Assembly (NCBI GenBank): GCA_036745875.1
Contig: DAIOFH010000011.1
Location: 1 to 47,523 of the forward strand
Length of the DNA: 47,523 nucleotides
Direction of reading: 5' to 3'
Source of the DNA: DAIOFH01 sp036745875
GTDB taxonomy: Bacteria; Planctomycetota; SZUA-567
The position numbers and the translations under genes are program-made. Below the pieces are notes generated by a model. That model was not told where the DNA came from. It did not search any database and saw only the letters and a list, made by a program, of their open reading frames with translations. Position 1 is the stretch's first letter. Each line of letters starts with the position of its first letter. Below, piece after piece: positions 33,335 to 42,102 of the stretch.

Positions 33335-33389
33335 ACGGTGCGTGTCCCGCTGTGGGATGCTGCACCGTCTCCGAAACAGTTGTTTTTTT
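33335..33389 (+). promoter_or_regulatory. Hairpin leader before cassette 3
   Basis: ACGGTGC (33335-33341) pairs with GCACCGT (33362-33368), and TCCC/GGGA (33345-33348/33354-33357) pairs inside it. A run of seven T ends at 33389, directly before the GGAGG ribosome site. This could be an attenuator or a translation-control hairpin. A second GC hairpin (GCCGGC-TCT-GCCGGC) lies upstream near 33285. Confidence 0.45.
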
Positions 33390-33401
33390 GGAGGATTTAC
33401 G

Positions 33402-34376
33402 ATGAGAGGAACAATGGGTAAGGTTTTGGCCCTGGGCTTGGTGTTTGCTTTCGCGTTGTCTCTGGCCGCTTCGGTGCAGGCCGGGGAAAAGCGTGATCCC
33501 GCCACCATCAAGTTGGCGTACGTGAGCATGAACCTCGCCAACCCCTGGTGCGTCGCGGTCAAGCACGGCTTCGAAGCCGCCTGCAAGGATCTCGGCGTGC
33601 AGGCCATCAGCATCGACTCCCAGTACAAAGTCGACAAACAGGTCGCCGACCTCGAAAACGTCATCAACGACCAGTACGACGGCTTCACCTTCATTCCGAT
33701 CGACCCCAACGCCACCAGGGCGACGGTGGAAGACGCCAAGAAGCGCGGCATCGCCACCGCCTCGATCGCTCAGCCTCAGGACAACGTCAACCTGATCTAC
33801 ACCCTCGACGAATACGACTACGGCGTCTCCATCGGCACCCAGGCCGGCAACTGGATCCGCGACAACCTCGGCGGCAAGGCGAAGGTCGCCATCATCTCCC
33901 AGGACAATGTCGAAGCGGTCATTCCCCGCGGCAACGGCGTCCAGGAAAGCATCCTCAAGATCTGCCCGGACGTCCAGATCGTCTCCCGTCAGGCCGGCGA
34001 CACCCCCGAAGGCGGCCTGCGCATCATCGAAAGCGTCCTGCAGCAGCACCCCGACCTGAATGTCGTCGTCGCCACAAACGATTCCGGCGGCATCGGCGGG
34101 TACCAGGCCATGGTCAACGCCAACGCAGTCGGCCCGGACCGCGCTGCGTTCTCCGGCGACGCCACCGCCGAATGCCTCGCCCTCATGCGCCAGGAAGACA
34201 GCATCTATCGCGGCACCGTCGACCTGTTCCCCTACCAGGGCGGCTACGAGAGCGCCGAGATCCTTTACAAATGGGTCATGGAAGGCATTCCCGCCGAGCA
34301 ACAGACCGTCATGTTCCCCTATGTGCCGGTTCCGCGCGAAGACCTCCTGAGCGGCAAGTACAACCCGGGCAGTTAA
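33402..34376 (+). CDS. Periplasmic sugar-binding protein, RbsB-like (cassette 3)
   Basis: 324 residues. A signal peptide (MRGTMGKVLALGLVFAFALS, cleavage near VQAG) is followed by a type I binding fold. Landmarks are MNLANPWCVAVKHGFEAAC, FIPIDPNATRATVEDA and NDSGGIGGYQAM. GGAGG lies seven bases before the ATG at 33402; the frame is open to 33318 but lacks a start signal. It is paralogous to the cassette 2 binding protein; pocket residues differ in several places, so ligands may differ. First gene of the cassette 3 operon. Confidence 0.92.
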   Translation: MRGTMGKVLALGLVFAFALSLAASVQAGEKRDPATIKLAYVSMNLANPWCVAVKHGFEAACKDLGVQAISIDSQYKVDKQVADLENVINDQYDGFTFIPIDPNATRATVEDAKKRGIATASIAQPQDNVNLIYTLDEYDYGVSIGTQAGNWIRDNLGGKAKVAIISQDNVEAVIPRGNGVQESILKICPDVQIVSRQAGDTPEGGLRIIESVLQQHPDLNVVVATNDSGGIGGYQAMVNANAVGPDRAAFSGDATAECLALMRQEDSIYRGTVDLFPYQGGYESAEILYKWVMEGIPAEQQTVMFPYVPVPREDLLSGKYNPGS

Positions 34377-34506
34377 GCGGATTTCAGAAGAGAGGTAATG
34401 TTGTTTGACTTTTTGCTCCTCCCCGCCCCGGCCTCTCAATGGGGGATGGCCGGGGGGAGTAATTACAACGAAACGACGAATTCACTTTGAGTGCAGAGGA
34501 ATGTCA

Positions 34507-36006
34507 ATGGACGATAGCATTCTACGGGTAAAAGGGCTGTCCAAGACCTTTGCCGGCGTGCAGGCGTTGAAGGACATCTCCTTCGATATCCGGCGCGGCG
34601 CCGTGCATGCGATTTGCGGCGAGAACGGCGCGGGCAAATCGACATTCATCAAGCTGCTGACCGGCGCGGAAACGCCAAGTTCCGGCACCATCGAATTCGA
34701 GGGCGTCACCTACGGGCACCTCGAGCCGAAACAAGCCATGGACCTGGGGATTTCCGTGATTTACCAGGAATTCAGCCTCATCCCCTATCTGTCCGTGGCG
34801 GAGAATATTTTCTACGGGCGGGAGATCCATAAGTTCGGGGTCAGGAACATCGCCGCCATGAACGAACGCGCCCGCGCGCTATGCCATGAAATGGGCGTGG
34901 ACATCGACATCAGGACACGGGTAGGCCTCCTCGGCACCGCCTACCAGCAAATAGTGGAAATCCTCAAGGCAGTAGCCAAGAACGCGAAGTTCATCATCAT
35001 GGACGAGCCGACGGCGTCCCTGACCATCAAGGAAACGCAGATCTTTTTCGACATCATCGACAAGCTGAAGAAAAACAACACGACAATCGTCTTCATCTCC
35101 CACCGCCTGGAGGAAGTCTTCGAAATCTGCGACCGCGTGACGGTTTTTTGCGACGGCAGATACATAGTCAGCAAGGACATCGGCGAAATCGACCGCGGCC
35201 AGCTTATCTCGTATATGGTCGGCAGGGAGCTTTCCGACGTTTTCCCGACTCCCAAAAGCGTGCCGGGAGAAGCCGTCTTCGAGGCGCGCGGCATCAGCAA
35301 CAGCCACCTCCACGACGTCAGCTTCACCCTCCATAAGGGGGAGATACTCGGCTTCGGCGGCCTGGTCGGCGCGGGCCGGACCGAGCTCGCGCGCGTCATT
35401 TACGGCGCCGACCCCGTTACCCGGGGAAAAATGTTCAAGAACGGCGCGGAATACGCGCCCGACGCCCCGCAACAGGCGCTTGAAAACGGTGTCGGCCTCA
35501 TTCCGGAGGACCGGAAGCACCAGGGCCTGATCCTTGGCCAATCAATACGCAAAAACATCTCCTACAGCTCCCTGCGCCGCTACTCCGGCGCGCTAAGGAA
35601 CATAAAACCCAAAAAAGAAAACGCGCTGGTGGAGAGGATGATCCGTGAACTGGACATCAGGACGCCATCCCCCGAGCAGCTTGCCCGGAACCTCTCCGGC
35701 GGCAACCAGCAGAAGGTGGTCCTGGCGAAAATCCTCGCCACCGAATGCGATATCATGATTTTCGACGAGCCCACGCGAGGCATAGACGTCGGCGCGAAAC
35801 ACGAAATCTACCTTTTGATGTGCGCCCTGGCGGAAGCGGGGAAAAGCATCATCATGATCAGCAGCGAAATGCCCGAACTCATGGGAATGTCGCAGCGCAT
35901 CATCGTCATGGGCGGCGGGACGATCGTCGGGGAGTTGCAGAAGGATGAATTCTCCCAAACGCGCATCCTGGAAATGGCCTCCAGCAAGCTCTCCAAGAAG
36001 GAGTAG
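34507..36006 (+). CDS. Ribose-type sugar ABC transporter, double ATPase (cassette 3)
   Basis: 499 residues with two ATPase domains. NBD1 has GENGAGKST, LGTAYQQIVEILKAVA and IMDEPTASLT. NBD2 has GLVGAGRTEL, LSGGNQQKVVLAK and FDEPTRGIDVGAK. The Met at 34507 (MDDSILRVKG) is chosen because AGAGGA sits at the right distance; the ATG at 34501 nearly abuts that site. It follows the binding-protein gene by 130 bases and the permease follows after six bases. Confidence 0.93.
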   Translation: MDDSILRVKGLSKTFAGVQALKDISFDIRRGAVHAICGENGAGKSTFIKLLTGAETPSSGTIEFEGVTYGHLEPKQAMDLGISVIYQEFSLIPYLSVAENIFYGREIHKFGVRNIAAMNERARALCHEMGVDIDIRTRVGLLGTAYQQIVEILKAVAKNAKFIIMDEPTASLTIKETQIFFDIIDKLKKNNTTIVFISHRLEEVFEICDRVTVFCDGRYIVSKDIGEIDRGQLISYMVGRELSDVFPTPKSVPGEAVFEARGISNSHLHDVSFTLHKGEILGFGGLVGAGRTELARVIYGADPVTRGKMFKNGAEYAPDAPQQALENGVGLIPEDRKHQGLILGQSIRKNISYSSLRRYSGALRNIKPKKENALVERMIRELDIRTPSPEQLARNLSGGNQQKVVLAKILATECDIMIFDEPTRGIDVGAKHEIYLLMCALAEAGKSIIMISSEMPELMGMSQRIIVMGGGTIVGELQKDEFSQTRILEMASSKLSKKE

Positions 36007-36012
36007 GAAAAG

Positions 36013-36975
36013 ATGAAAAACAACAGTATTGCCCTCTGGCTCCTGGATTACGGCATCGTTGCCATCCTGGTTATCCTCATCGCCTTCTTCGGCACACAGT
36101 CGTCGAACTTCCTGAAGGCCTCGACCATGCTCACCATTCTCAAGCAGGTCTCCATCATCGGGATCATCTCCGTCGGCATGGGCTTCGTCATCCTTACGGC
36201 GGGCATCGACCTTTCCGTCGGTTCCGTGGCCTGCGTCACCAGCGTGACCGCGGCGATTTTCATGAAGTCCGGCGCACCCATCCCTGTCGCCTGCCTCGGC
36301 GCGGTGATCCTGGCCACCGTCTACGGCTGCATCAGCGGCCTCCTGGTGACTACCCTCAGCATGTCGCCGCTTATCGCCACCCTGGGCATGATGACGTCAT
36401 TGCGCGGGGCGGCGTTCATCATTACGGGCGGGCTGCCCGTTTTCGGTTTCAACCCGAATTTCGCCAAATTCGCCGCAGGGTCGTTGTGGCAAATTCCCTA
36501 TCCCGTCATCCTCATGCTTGTCGTGTTCGCCATAGGCATTTTCATCCTCGAGCGCACAATCTTCGGCCGCTACATTTACGGCGTCGGCGGCAACGAGGAG
36601 GCGTCCCGCCTTTCCGGCGTCCGCGTCAAGCGCCTCAAGATCATCGCCTACACGATCAGCGGCTTCCTCTCCGGCATCGCCGGCCTCGTCCTCCTCTCCC
36701 GCACCAACAGCGGCCAGCCGTCGTCCGGCAGCGGCTATGAGATGGACGCCATCACCGCCGTGGTCCTCGGCGGCATCGGATTGTCGGGCGGCGAAGGACG
36801 CCTGCCGCTGGTTGTCGTCGGCGTCCTCATCATGGGCGTCCTGGCGACCGGTATGTTGATGTGCAATATCAACGATTATGTCCAGCAGCTGGTCAAGGGC
36901 CTTGTCCTCATCGTGGCTGTCGGCTTCTCCAACCTTTCCAGCAAGGCCCGCGCCAACATCATGTCCAAGGCCTGA
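36013..36975 (+). CDS. Ribose-type sugar ABC transporter permease (cassette 3)
   Basis: 320 residues, RbsC-like, with about nine membrane segments. Landmarks are MGFVILTAGIDLSVGSVAC, GVGGNEEASRLSGVRV and RTNSGQPSSGSGYEMDAI. Its ribosome site overlaps the end of the ATPase gene. It is a close paralog of the cassette 2 permease, and the two presumably arose from one duplicated operon. Confidence 0.93.
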   Translation: MKNNSIALWLLDYGIVAILVILIAFFGTQSSNFLKASTMLTILKQVSIIGIISVGMGFVILTAGIDLSVGSVACVTSVTAAIFMKSGAPIPVACLGAVILATVYGCISGLLVTTLSMSPLIATLGMMTSLRGAAFIITGGLPVFGFNPNFAKFAAGSLWQIPYPVILMLVVFAIGIFILERTIFGRYIYGVGGNEEASRLSGVRVKRLKIIAYTISGFLSGIAGLVLLSRTNSGQPSSGSGYEMDAITAVVLGGIGLSGGEGRLPLVVVGVLIMGVLATGMLMCNINDYVQQLVKGLVLIVAVGFSNLSSKARANIMSKA

Positions 36976-36993
36976 ATAGAGAAGGAACCCGTA

Positions 36994-38694
36994 ATGAAGA
37001 AATACACCATAGGAGTCGATTTCGGCACTCTTTCGGGGCGTTGCGTCGTCGTCGACGTGGAAAACGGCGAAGAGGCGGGGACTGCGGTCGTCGACTACCC
37101 GCACGGCGTCATCGACGCGAAGATGCCCAATGGCGCGGCACTGCCGCCGGACACCGCGCTGCAGCATCCCCGCGATTACCTATTGGTTCTCGAAAAGGCC
37201 ATCCCGGAAGCGATGCGTGCGGCGGGGGTGAAGCCGGAGCAGATCGCCGGCATCGGCATCGACGCGACCTCATGCACCCTCATCCCCACCCTCCTGGACG
37301 GGACGCCCCTGTGCTTCCTTCCGGAACTGGCGGACAATCCCCATGCCTATACGAAATTATGGAAACACCACTCGGCGCAGGACGAGGCCGACAAACTCAA
37401 CGACATCGCCGCCGCCAGGGGGGAAGCGTTTCTCCAGGATTACGGCGGGAAAATATCCAGTGAATGGCTGTTCCCGAAATTATGGCAAATCCTCGACGAA
37501 GCGCCGGAGGTCTACGACCGACTCGAGTGTTTTGTCGAACTCACCGACTGGGCGACCTGGCAACTGTGCGGTGTATTGACCCGCAACAGCAGTTCCGCCG
37601 GGTTCAAGGCGATATGGAGCGAGAAGCGCGGTTTTCCGTCAAAGGATTTCCTCAAGGCGCTTGATCCGCGGCTGGAGAACGCGGTCGCGGAAAAACTGCC
37701 GGGACAGATCCGGACGATCGGCGGCAGGGCGGGGGTGGTGACGGAGGAGGCTTCGCGCCTGACCGGGCTTTTGCCGGGAACGCCGGTGGCGGTGGCGCAT
37801 CTGGACGCGGCCGGCGCACTCCCGGGGGCAGGGATAACCAGGCCGGGAACCATGCTTGCCATCATCGGCACTTCCACCTGCAACGAAATCATTTGGGAGG
37901 AAGATGTCTTTGTCCCGGGTATTTGCGGCAAGGTCAAGGACTCGCTTCTCCCCGGAAAAATTGGTTACGAGTCGGGGCAAAGCTGCGTCGGCGACCACTT
38001 CCAGTGGTTTGTGGACAACTGCGTCCCGGCCGACTATGTCGCTGCCGCGGAGAGGGCGGGGAAAAACATCCACGCCTATCTTACCGACCTTGCGGCGCAA
38101 AAGCTGCCGGGGGAATCGGGGCTGGTTGCACTGGACTGGTGGAACGGCAACCGTTCCGTTCTGGTGGACGGCAAACTTTCCGGCGTCCTCCTGGGCTGCA
38201 CCTTGCAAACAAAGCCGGAGGATATCTACCGGGCGCTTGTCGAGGCGACGGCCTACGGCATGCGGAAAATCGTCGAGACGCACGAAGAAAGCGGCGTCCT
38301 CATCGATACGCTGGTGATGTGCGGCGGCATCGCCCGCAAAAACGCCTTCGCCATGCAGGTCTACGCCAGTGTCATCGGCAAGGACGTGCACATCGCCGGA
38401 TCGAGCCAGAATCCCGCCCTGTCGTCGGCAATTTGGGCGGCTGTGGCGGCGGGCAAGGAACATGGCGGCTACGACGACCTGGACGCGGCGGTCAAAGCCA
38501 TGGCCAATGTCACCGACCTCGTCTATCATCCCGACCCGGACGCAAAGCAGGTCTACGACCTATTGTACAAGGAATACGAGACGCTCCACGACTATTTCGG
38601 CCGTGGCGTAAACGACGCCATGAAACGCCTGAAAACAATCACCGAGAAACAGATGGCGGCTGCAGCCGCAACGAACAGCAGGAGAAAGCAATGA
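36994..38694 (+). CDS. araB: L-ribulokinase, FGGY family
   Basis: 566 residues, the usual length of AraB. The N-terminal phosphate loop is GVDFGTLSGR. It continues with GIGIDATSCTLIPTL, the WKHHSAQDEADKLN segment and KISSEWLFPK, all hallmarks of ribulokinases rather than xylulokinases. The C-terminal ATP site has VMCGGIARKN and SSQNPALSSAIWAAVAAG. It phosphorylates L-ribulose (often also D-ribulose) with ATP. The stop overlaps the AraD start by four bases. It is the only sugar kinase in the window and could serve both cassettes. Confidence 0.93.
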   Translation: MKKYTIGVDFGTLSGRCVVVDVENGEEAGTAVVDYPHGVIDAKMPNGAALPPDTALQHPRDYLLVLEKAIPEAMRAAGVKPEQIAGIGIDATSCTLIPTLLDGTPLCFLPELADNPHAYTKLWKHHSAQDEADKLNDIAAARGEAFLQDYGGKISSEWLFPKLWQILDEAPEVYDRLECFVELTDWATWQLCGVLTRNSSSAGFKAIWSEKRGFPSKDFLKALDPRLENAVAEKLPGQIRTIGGRAGVVTEEASRLTGLLPGTPVAVAHLDAAGALPGAGITRPGTMLAIIGTSTCNEIIWEEDVFVPGICGKVKDSLLPGKIGYESGQSCVGDHFQWFVDNCVPADYVAAAERAGKNIHAYLTDLAAQKLPGESGLVALDWWNGNRSVLVDGKLSGVLLGCTLQTKPEDIYRALVEATAYGMRKIVETHEESGVLIDTLVMCGGIARKNAFAMQVYASVIGKDVHIAGSSQNPALSSAIWAAVAAGKEHGGYDDLDAAVKAMANVTDLVYHPDPDAKQVYDLLYKEYETLHDYFGRGVNDAMKRLKTITEKQMAAAAATNSRRKQ

Positions 38695-39392
38695 AACTAC
38701 AAAAACTTCGCGAAGAAGTCTTGGCCGCCAACCTCGACCTGGTCACCAAGGATCTGGTCATTTCCACCTGGGGCAACGTATCTGGTTACGACCCGGAGAC
38801 GGGGCTTGTCGCCATCAAGGCCTCAGGCGTCGGCTACAGCGGCATGACCGCCGAGCACATGACCGTTGTCGACCTGGACGGCAACATCGTCGACGGTAAA
38901 TACCGTCCCTCCACCGACACGGCCACCCACTTGCTGATCTACCGCGCCTATGCGGACAAAGGCGTTCACGGCGTGGTGCACACCCATTCGCAATACGCCA
39001 CCATCTGGGCGCAATGGGGCCGCAGCATCCCCTGCTACGGGACGACGCACGCCGACTATTTCTACGGCGACATTCCCACGACCCGCCTGATGACGGACGA
39101 GGAGATCAACGGCGAATACGAAAAGAACACCGGCGACGTCATCCTCGAAACGATGAAGGACAGGGATTGCCATTCGACCAGCGCCGTGTTGGTCCACAGC
39201 CACGGGCCTTTCGCATGGGGCAAAACCCCGGCGGAATCGGTCCTGCACGCGCAGGTCCTGGAATATGTGGCCAAGATGGCCCTGAGCAACCATATCGCAT
39301 CGGCGGGAACCTGTGCCGGCATACAGCAGGTGCTGGCGGACAAGCATTATAACCGTAAATTCGGTCCCGGTTCGTACTACGGGCAGAACTAG
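38691..39392 (+). CDS. araD: L-ribulose-5-phosphate 4-epimerase
   Basis: 233 residues, class II aldolase/AraD fold. It carries Lys43, Asp76, zinc ligands His97, His99 and His171, and Asp122, matching E. coli AraD positions almost exactly. It converts L-ribulose 5-phosphate to D-xylulose 5-phosphate. The ATG at 38691 overlaps the AraB stop (ATGA), so it is translationally coupled to the kinase. The frame is open far upstream inside araB; that is a shadow. It is a paralog of the cassette 2 enzyme at 26183-26896. Confidence 0.93.
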   Translation: MKLQKLREEVLAANLDLVTKDLVISTWGNVSGYDPETGLVAIKASGVGYSGMTAEHMTVVDLDGNIVDGKYRPSTDTATHLLIYRAYADKGVHGVVHTHSQYATIWAQWGRSIPCYGTTHADYFYGDIPTTRLMTDEEINGEYEKNTGDVILETMKDRDCHSTSAVLVHSHGPFAWGKTPAESVLHAQVLEYVAKMALSNHIASAGTCAGIQQVLADKHYNRKFGPGSYYGQN

Positions 39393-39394
39393 CG

Positions 39395-40063
39395 ATGGCT
39401 TCCCTTTCCGTATCCGCCTTCGCCGCCGATACGGCGCATACTGCGCGGGATATCCGGCGGGCGCAGGAGGCTGGGGCGGATGCGCTGCATATAGACGTCA
39501 TGGACGGCCATTTCGTCACGCTCATGGGGCTGAGCGTCTCATGGCTGGAGGCGATGCGGCAATACATCAGCGTGCCGCTCGACGTCCATCTCATGACCGT
39601 GAATCCCGAGCGCTTTATTCCGCAGTTCGCGCTGCCGGGCGTAAAGTCCATGGTTTTCCACCTTGAAGGGCGGACGCGTGCGGAAAACAGGGGCGCGCTT
39701 GCCTTGATTGGGAAGACGGGCATCAAAAAGGGGCTGGCCGTATCCCCGGCCACGCCCCTGGAGGAGGTCCGTCCGTATCTCGCCGAAATGGACGAGCTTC
39801 TGCTGATGAGTTCACAGCCCGGACAACCTGGTTCGAAGTTCGAGCCGGACACGATGGAACGGGTCCGCGCCCTGCGGCACATGGTCGAGGCGGGTGATTA
39901 TCCCCTGCGGATCTCCGTCGACGGAGGCCTCACCGAGGAACTGGCCCATGAGTGTCTGGACAATGGCGCGGACAATATCATCATGGGGCGGGCTTTTTTC
40001 CAGCAAAGCTGCGGCGAAATAGCCTACGCCATTCACAGCCACACTTTCGCCGCACTAGAGTAG
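39395..40063 (+). CDS. Ribulose-phosphate 3-epimerase family protein
   Basis: 222 residues, TIM-barrel epimerase. Metal and catalytic residues are visible as His32 and Asp34 (LHIDVMDGHF), His65 (DVHLM) and Asp176 (ISVDGGL). It interconverts D-xylulose 5-phosphate and D-ribulose 5-phosphate, or acts on an allulose 6-phosphate-like substrate as AlsE does. It starts two bases after the AraD stop with no good ribosome site of its own, so it depends on coupling. Last gene of cassette 3. Its product would be the substrate of the SIS isomerase in cassette 2. Confidence 0.88.
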   Translation: MASLSVSAFAADTAHTARDIRRAQEAGADALHIDVMDGHFVTLMGLSVSWLEAMRQYISVPLDVHLMTVNPERFIPQFALPGVKSMVFHLEGRTRAENRGALALIGKTGIKKGLAVSPATPLEEVRPYLAEMDELLLMSSQPGQPGSKFEPDTMERVRALRHMVEAGDYPLRISVDGGLTEELAHECLDNGADNIIMGRAFFQQSCGEIAYAIHSHTFAALE

Positions 40064-40245
40064 CGATAGAGCATCTTGTCATTTCCCACGACTCAGGCAA
40101 TTGAGCAATGCCGGAATAATTTCCAATTCCACTTCCTAAAAAGGCCTTTCCATGCGGGAGGCTCTTTTAAATTCGACCATAGAACCCGGAATCTCCCGCA
40201 GACGTTTCAAACTCCGCAGGTTTTCAGGCCGCCAAAACTCTCCTT

Positions 40246-41046
40246 TCATCGCAATTCCCTCATTGTCCGAAGAGCTATGACCTCGGCCTTGTCCCGCAGG
40301 TTTATCTCGGGCAATAACCCTTCCCGAAAGCCTTGATATATGGTAATAGCGGATTCCAGCGCGTTCCAGAGCGATTCTCGGTCGTGGCCCGCCAGCGTGG
40401 TCGCCAACGCCTTGGCCAGTTCCGGAGCCTTGGCCTCAAGACGGCGTACTCCTACCGAGGACAAGCCCAAGCGCATCAAGCCAAGCGGCGCAAGTACGGT
40501 TACACGCAGAAAAGACAACCCCTCAATGGCCTCGAACAATTCGCCGCGGGCGATTTTTCCGGCAAGATAATGGACCCAGACCCAAAACCGATCCTCGATC
40601 CACTGGACATCCGGCGCAGGATAGCTTCCTTCCCGTTGACGGATCACAGCCTCCATGCGGCCTTCCCGATCCCAGACCATCACGGGATTATCGACCACCG
40701 GAGTGGCTTCGGCCAATGGCACGAATTTCAAATCCACATGCAGCGCCGGATCGTCATAGAGGCATACCAATAGCCTGGGCTCGCCTACATGTTCTCCGGT
40801 GAATGCAGCAGCCAGGTTCCCCAGCGATCGGGCAATAGCACCCCGCTCCACCAGCACCTCTTCTATGAACCGGGGCTCGACGGCAACTACCAGATCCACA
40901 TCGCTGAACTCGTCCGCGCGGGCTTCGGCCAACGAACCGGCGACCGCCATCCCCACCATGCGTTCATCCTTTCGCAGCACCACGGCCGCATTTCTCAGGA
41001 ATTGCGCATGGAGAGGCGGAATGCCGTCGTATTGAAAGGTGCCCAT
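40246..41046 (-). CDS. Nucleotidyltransferase-domain protein
   Basis: 266 residues. The N-terminal nucleotidyltransferase motif GSLAEARADEFSDVDLVV (37-54) has the GS and the two metal-binding Asp (49, 51) of the pol-beta/aminoglycoside-nucleotidyltransferase fold. The rest is helical, with a domain like those of streptomycin-type adenylyltransferases. The substrate is unknown; antibiotic modification is one possibility but not shown. The ATG at 41046 has GGAG just upstream. It follows the small gene at 41085-41408 on the same strand by 38 bases. Confidence 0.75.
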   Translation of the reverse strand: MGTFQYDGIPPLHAQFLRNAAVVLRKDERMVGMAVAGSLAEARADEFSDVDLVVAVEPRFIEEVLVERGAIARSLGNLAAAFTGEHVGEPRLLVCLYDDPALHVDLKFVPLAEATPVVDNPVMVWDREGRMEAVIRQREGSYPAPDVQWIEDRFWVWVHYLAGKIARGELFEAIEGLSFLRVTVLAPLGLMRLGLSSVGVRRLEAKAPELAKALATTLAGHDRESLWNALESAITIYQGFREGLLPEINLRDKAEVIALRTMRELR

Positions 41047-41084
41047 AGTTCTCCTATTCCGATTAGGTGGAAATTGCATAACAT

Positions 41085-41408
41085 TCACTCATGCACGGAG
41101 ACCGCCTTGTTTGCAGGCAACCAACCCGAAATTCCTGCCGACGTTTTTACATAGAGCCATTCAAAGACGATTCTTTGGAGCTCCACAATTTCGCCTTTGG
41201 CGAGGACGACTTCGGTTGGGTCGTAATCCTCAGTCAATTTCCCGTCCGCAACGCAAACATCCGGGACAAACGTCTCCACATTATCGATTGAGCAAGCCAT
41301 CCAGTGCAGGAACTCTTCGCACGGCTCGATGTTCTCAACAGCAGTTCCTTTGGGAAAAACAGGAAAATTGCCTTCCCCGTCGTGATTATCCGTTATAATT
41401 AGTTTCAT
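41085..41408 (-). CDS. Small protein with SH3-like C-terminus, unknown function
   Basis: 107 residues, no signal peptide. It begins MKLIITDNHDGEGNFPVFPKG and ends YVKTSAGISGWLPANKAV, which looks like the last strands of a bacterial SH3-type fold (cf. ISGWLP). The family was not identified. A weak AGGA lies upstream of the ATG. It sits directly upstream of the nucleotidyltransferase gene on the same strand. Confidence 0.6.
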   Translation of the reverse strand: MKLIITDNHDGEGNFPVFPKGTAVENIEPCEEFLHWMACSIDNVETFVPDVCVADGKLTEDYDPTEVVLAKGEIVELQRIVFEWLYVKTSAGISGWLPANKAVSVHE

Positions 41409-41596
41409 TCTTTGTTATCCTGACTGTTTATGACCGCTACAATTAAAATCGCCAAAACACGAGAACCGAAACCTGAGTCTGTTTGTAATGTTCAACCACA
41501 AATTGGTCAAGAAACTAAATGTCAAAGAGCAGGGGGAGTAGGTAGGTATTATTTCTTAATCACGCAGTTCACAGCTACCGGAAAGGAAACAGGCCA

Positions 41597-42049
41597 ATGA
41601 ATAGAATCAACGTCATATGCCTTGGCGTGCGGGATATTGTGAAGGCCAGAGCATTTTACCGAGACGGCCTTGGCTTTACCACGCCAAGCAGAGAGGACAA
41701 CCCGGAGGTGGTCTTTTTTAGTAACGGCGGCACCAAGCTCGAATTGTACCCGCTTGAAGGTCTGGCAAAGGACATCAACGAAAGTAGCCCGCCGGCGACC
41801 GGCAACGGATTCGGCGGCATAACGCTTGCCTTCAACGCCAAAACCGGGGAGGAAGTCGACGCCATTTTCGCCAAAATCGAGGACCTTGGCGGCAAAATCG
41901 CCAAACGTCCGGAAAAGGCTCTTTGGGGCGGCTATAGCGGCTATATCCAGGATCTGGACGGATACTATTGGGAGATCGCTTACTGGGATGGCTGGCGTTT
42001 CGACTCGAACGACATGCTGGTTATTGATGACCAGCTTCTTGTCGAGTAA
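41597..42049 (+). CDS. VOC-family (glyoxalase/dioxygenase-fold) protein
   Basis: 150 residues with the two beta-alpha-beta-beta-beta halves of the vicinal oxygen chelate fold. The first half is NVICLGVRDIVKARAFYRDG, FFSNGGTKLELYP; the second begins at GGITLAFNAKTGEEVDAIF and ends in GGYSGYIQDLDGYYWEIAYW. A metal-binding Glu is present in each half-end pattern (LELYP, WEIAY). Substrate cannot be predicted; such genes are often resistance or detoxification proteins. GGAAAGGA precedes the ATG. Single gene. Confidence 0.85.
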   Translation: MNRINVICLGVRDIVKARAFYRDGLGFTTPSREDNPEVVFFSNGGTKLELYPLEGLAKDINESSPPATGNGFGGITLAFNAKTGEEVDAIFAKIEDLGGKIAKRPEKALWGGYSGYIQDLDGYYWEIAYWDGWRFDSNDMLVIDDQLLVE

Positions 42050-42102
42050 TAATACTCTGTACCCTGTCGCCTATTGTTGAAAAAAACTGAAAACGGTCGC
42101 AA

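Noticed and set aside
33279..34439. A 386-codon frame antisense to the cassette 3 binding-protein gene
   Set aside because: Shadow of a strongly supported gene, with no recognisable product.
37893..38690. Upstream extension of the araD frame into araB
   Set aside because: No start site and Arg/Gly-rich nonsense composition; the ATG at 38691 with the ATGA overlap is the proper start.
40064..40245. GCGGGAG/CTCCCGC pair between cassette 3 and the nucleotidyltransferase gene as a terminator
   Set aside because: The loop is over 30 bases and no T-run follows the stem, so it was not called.
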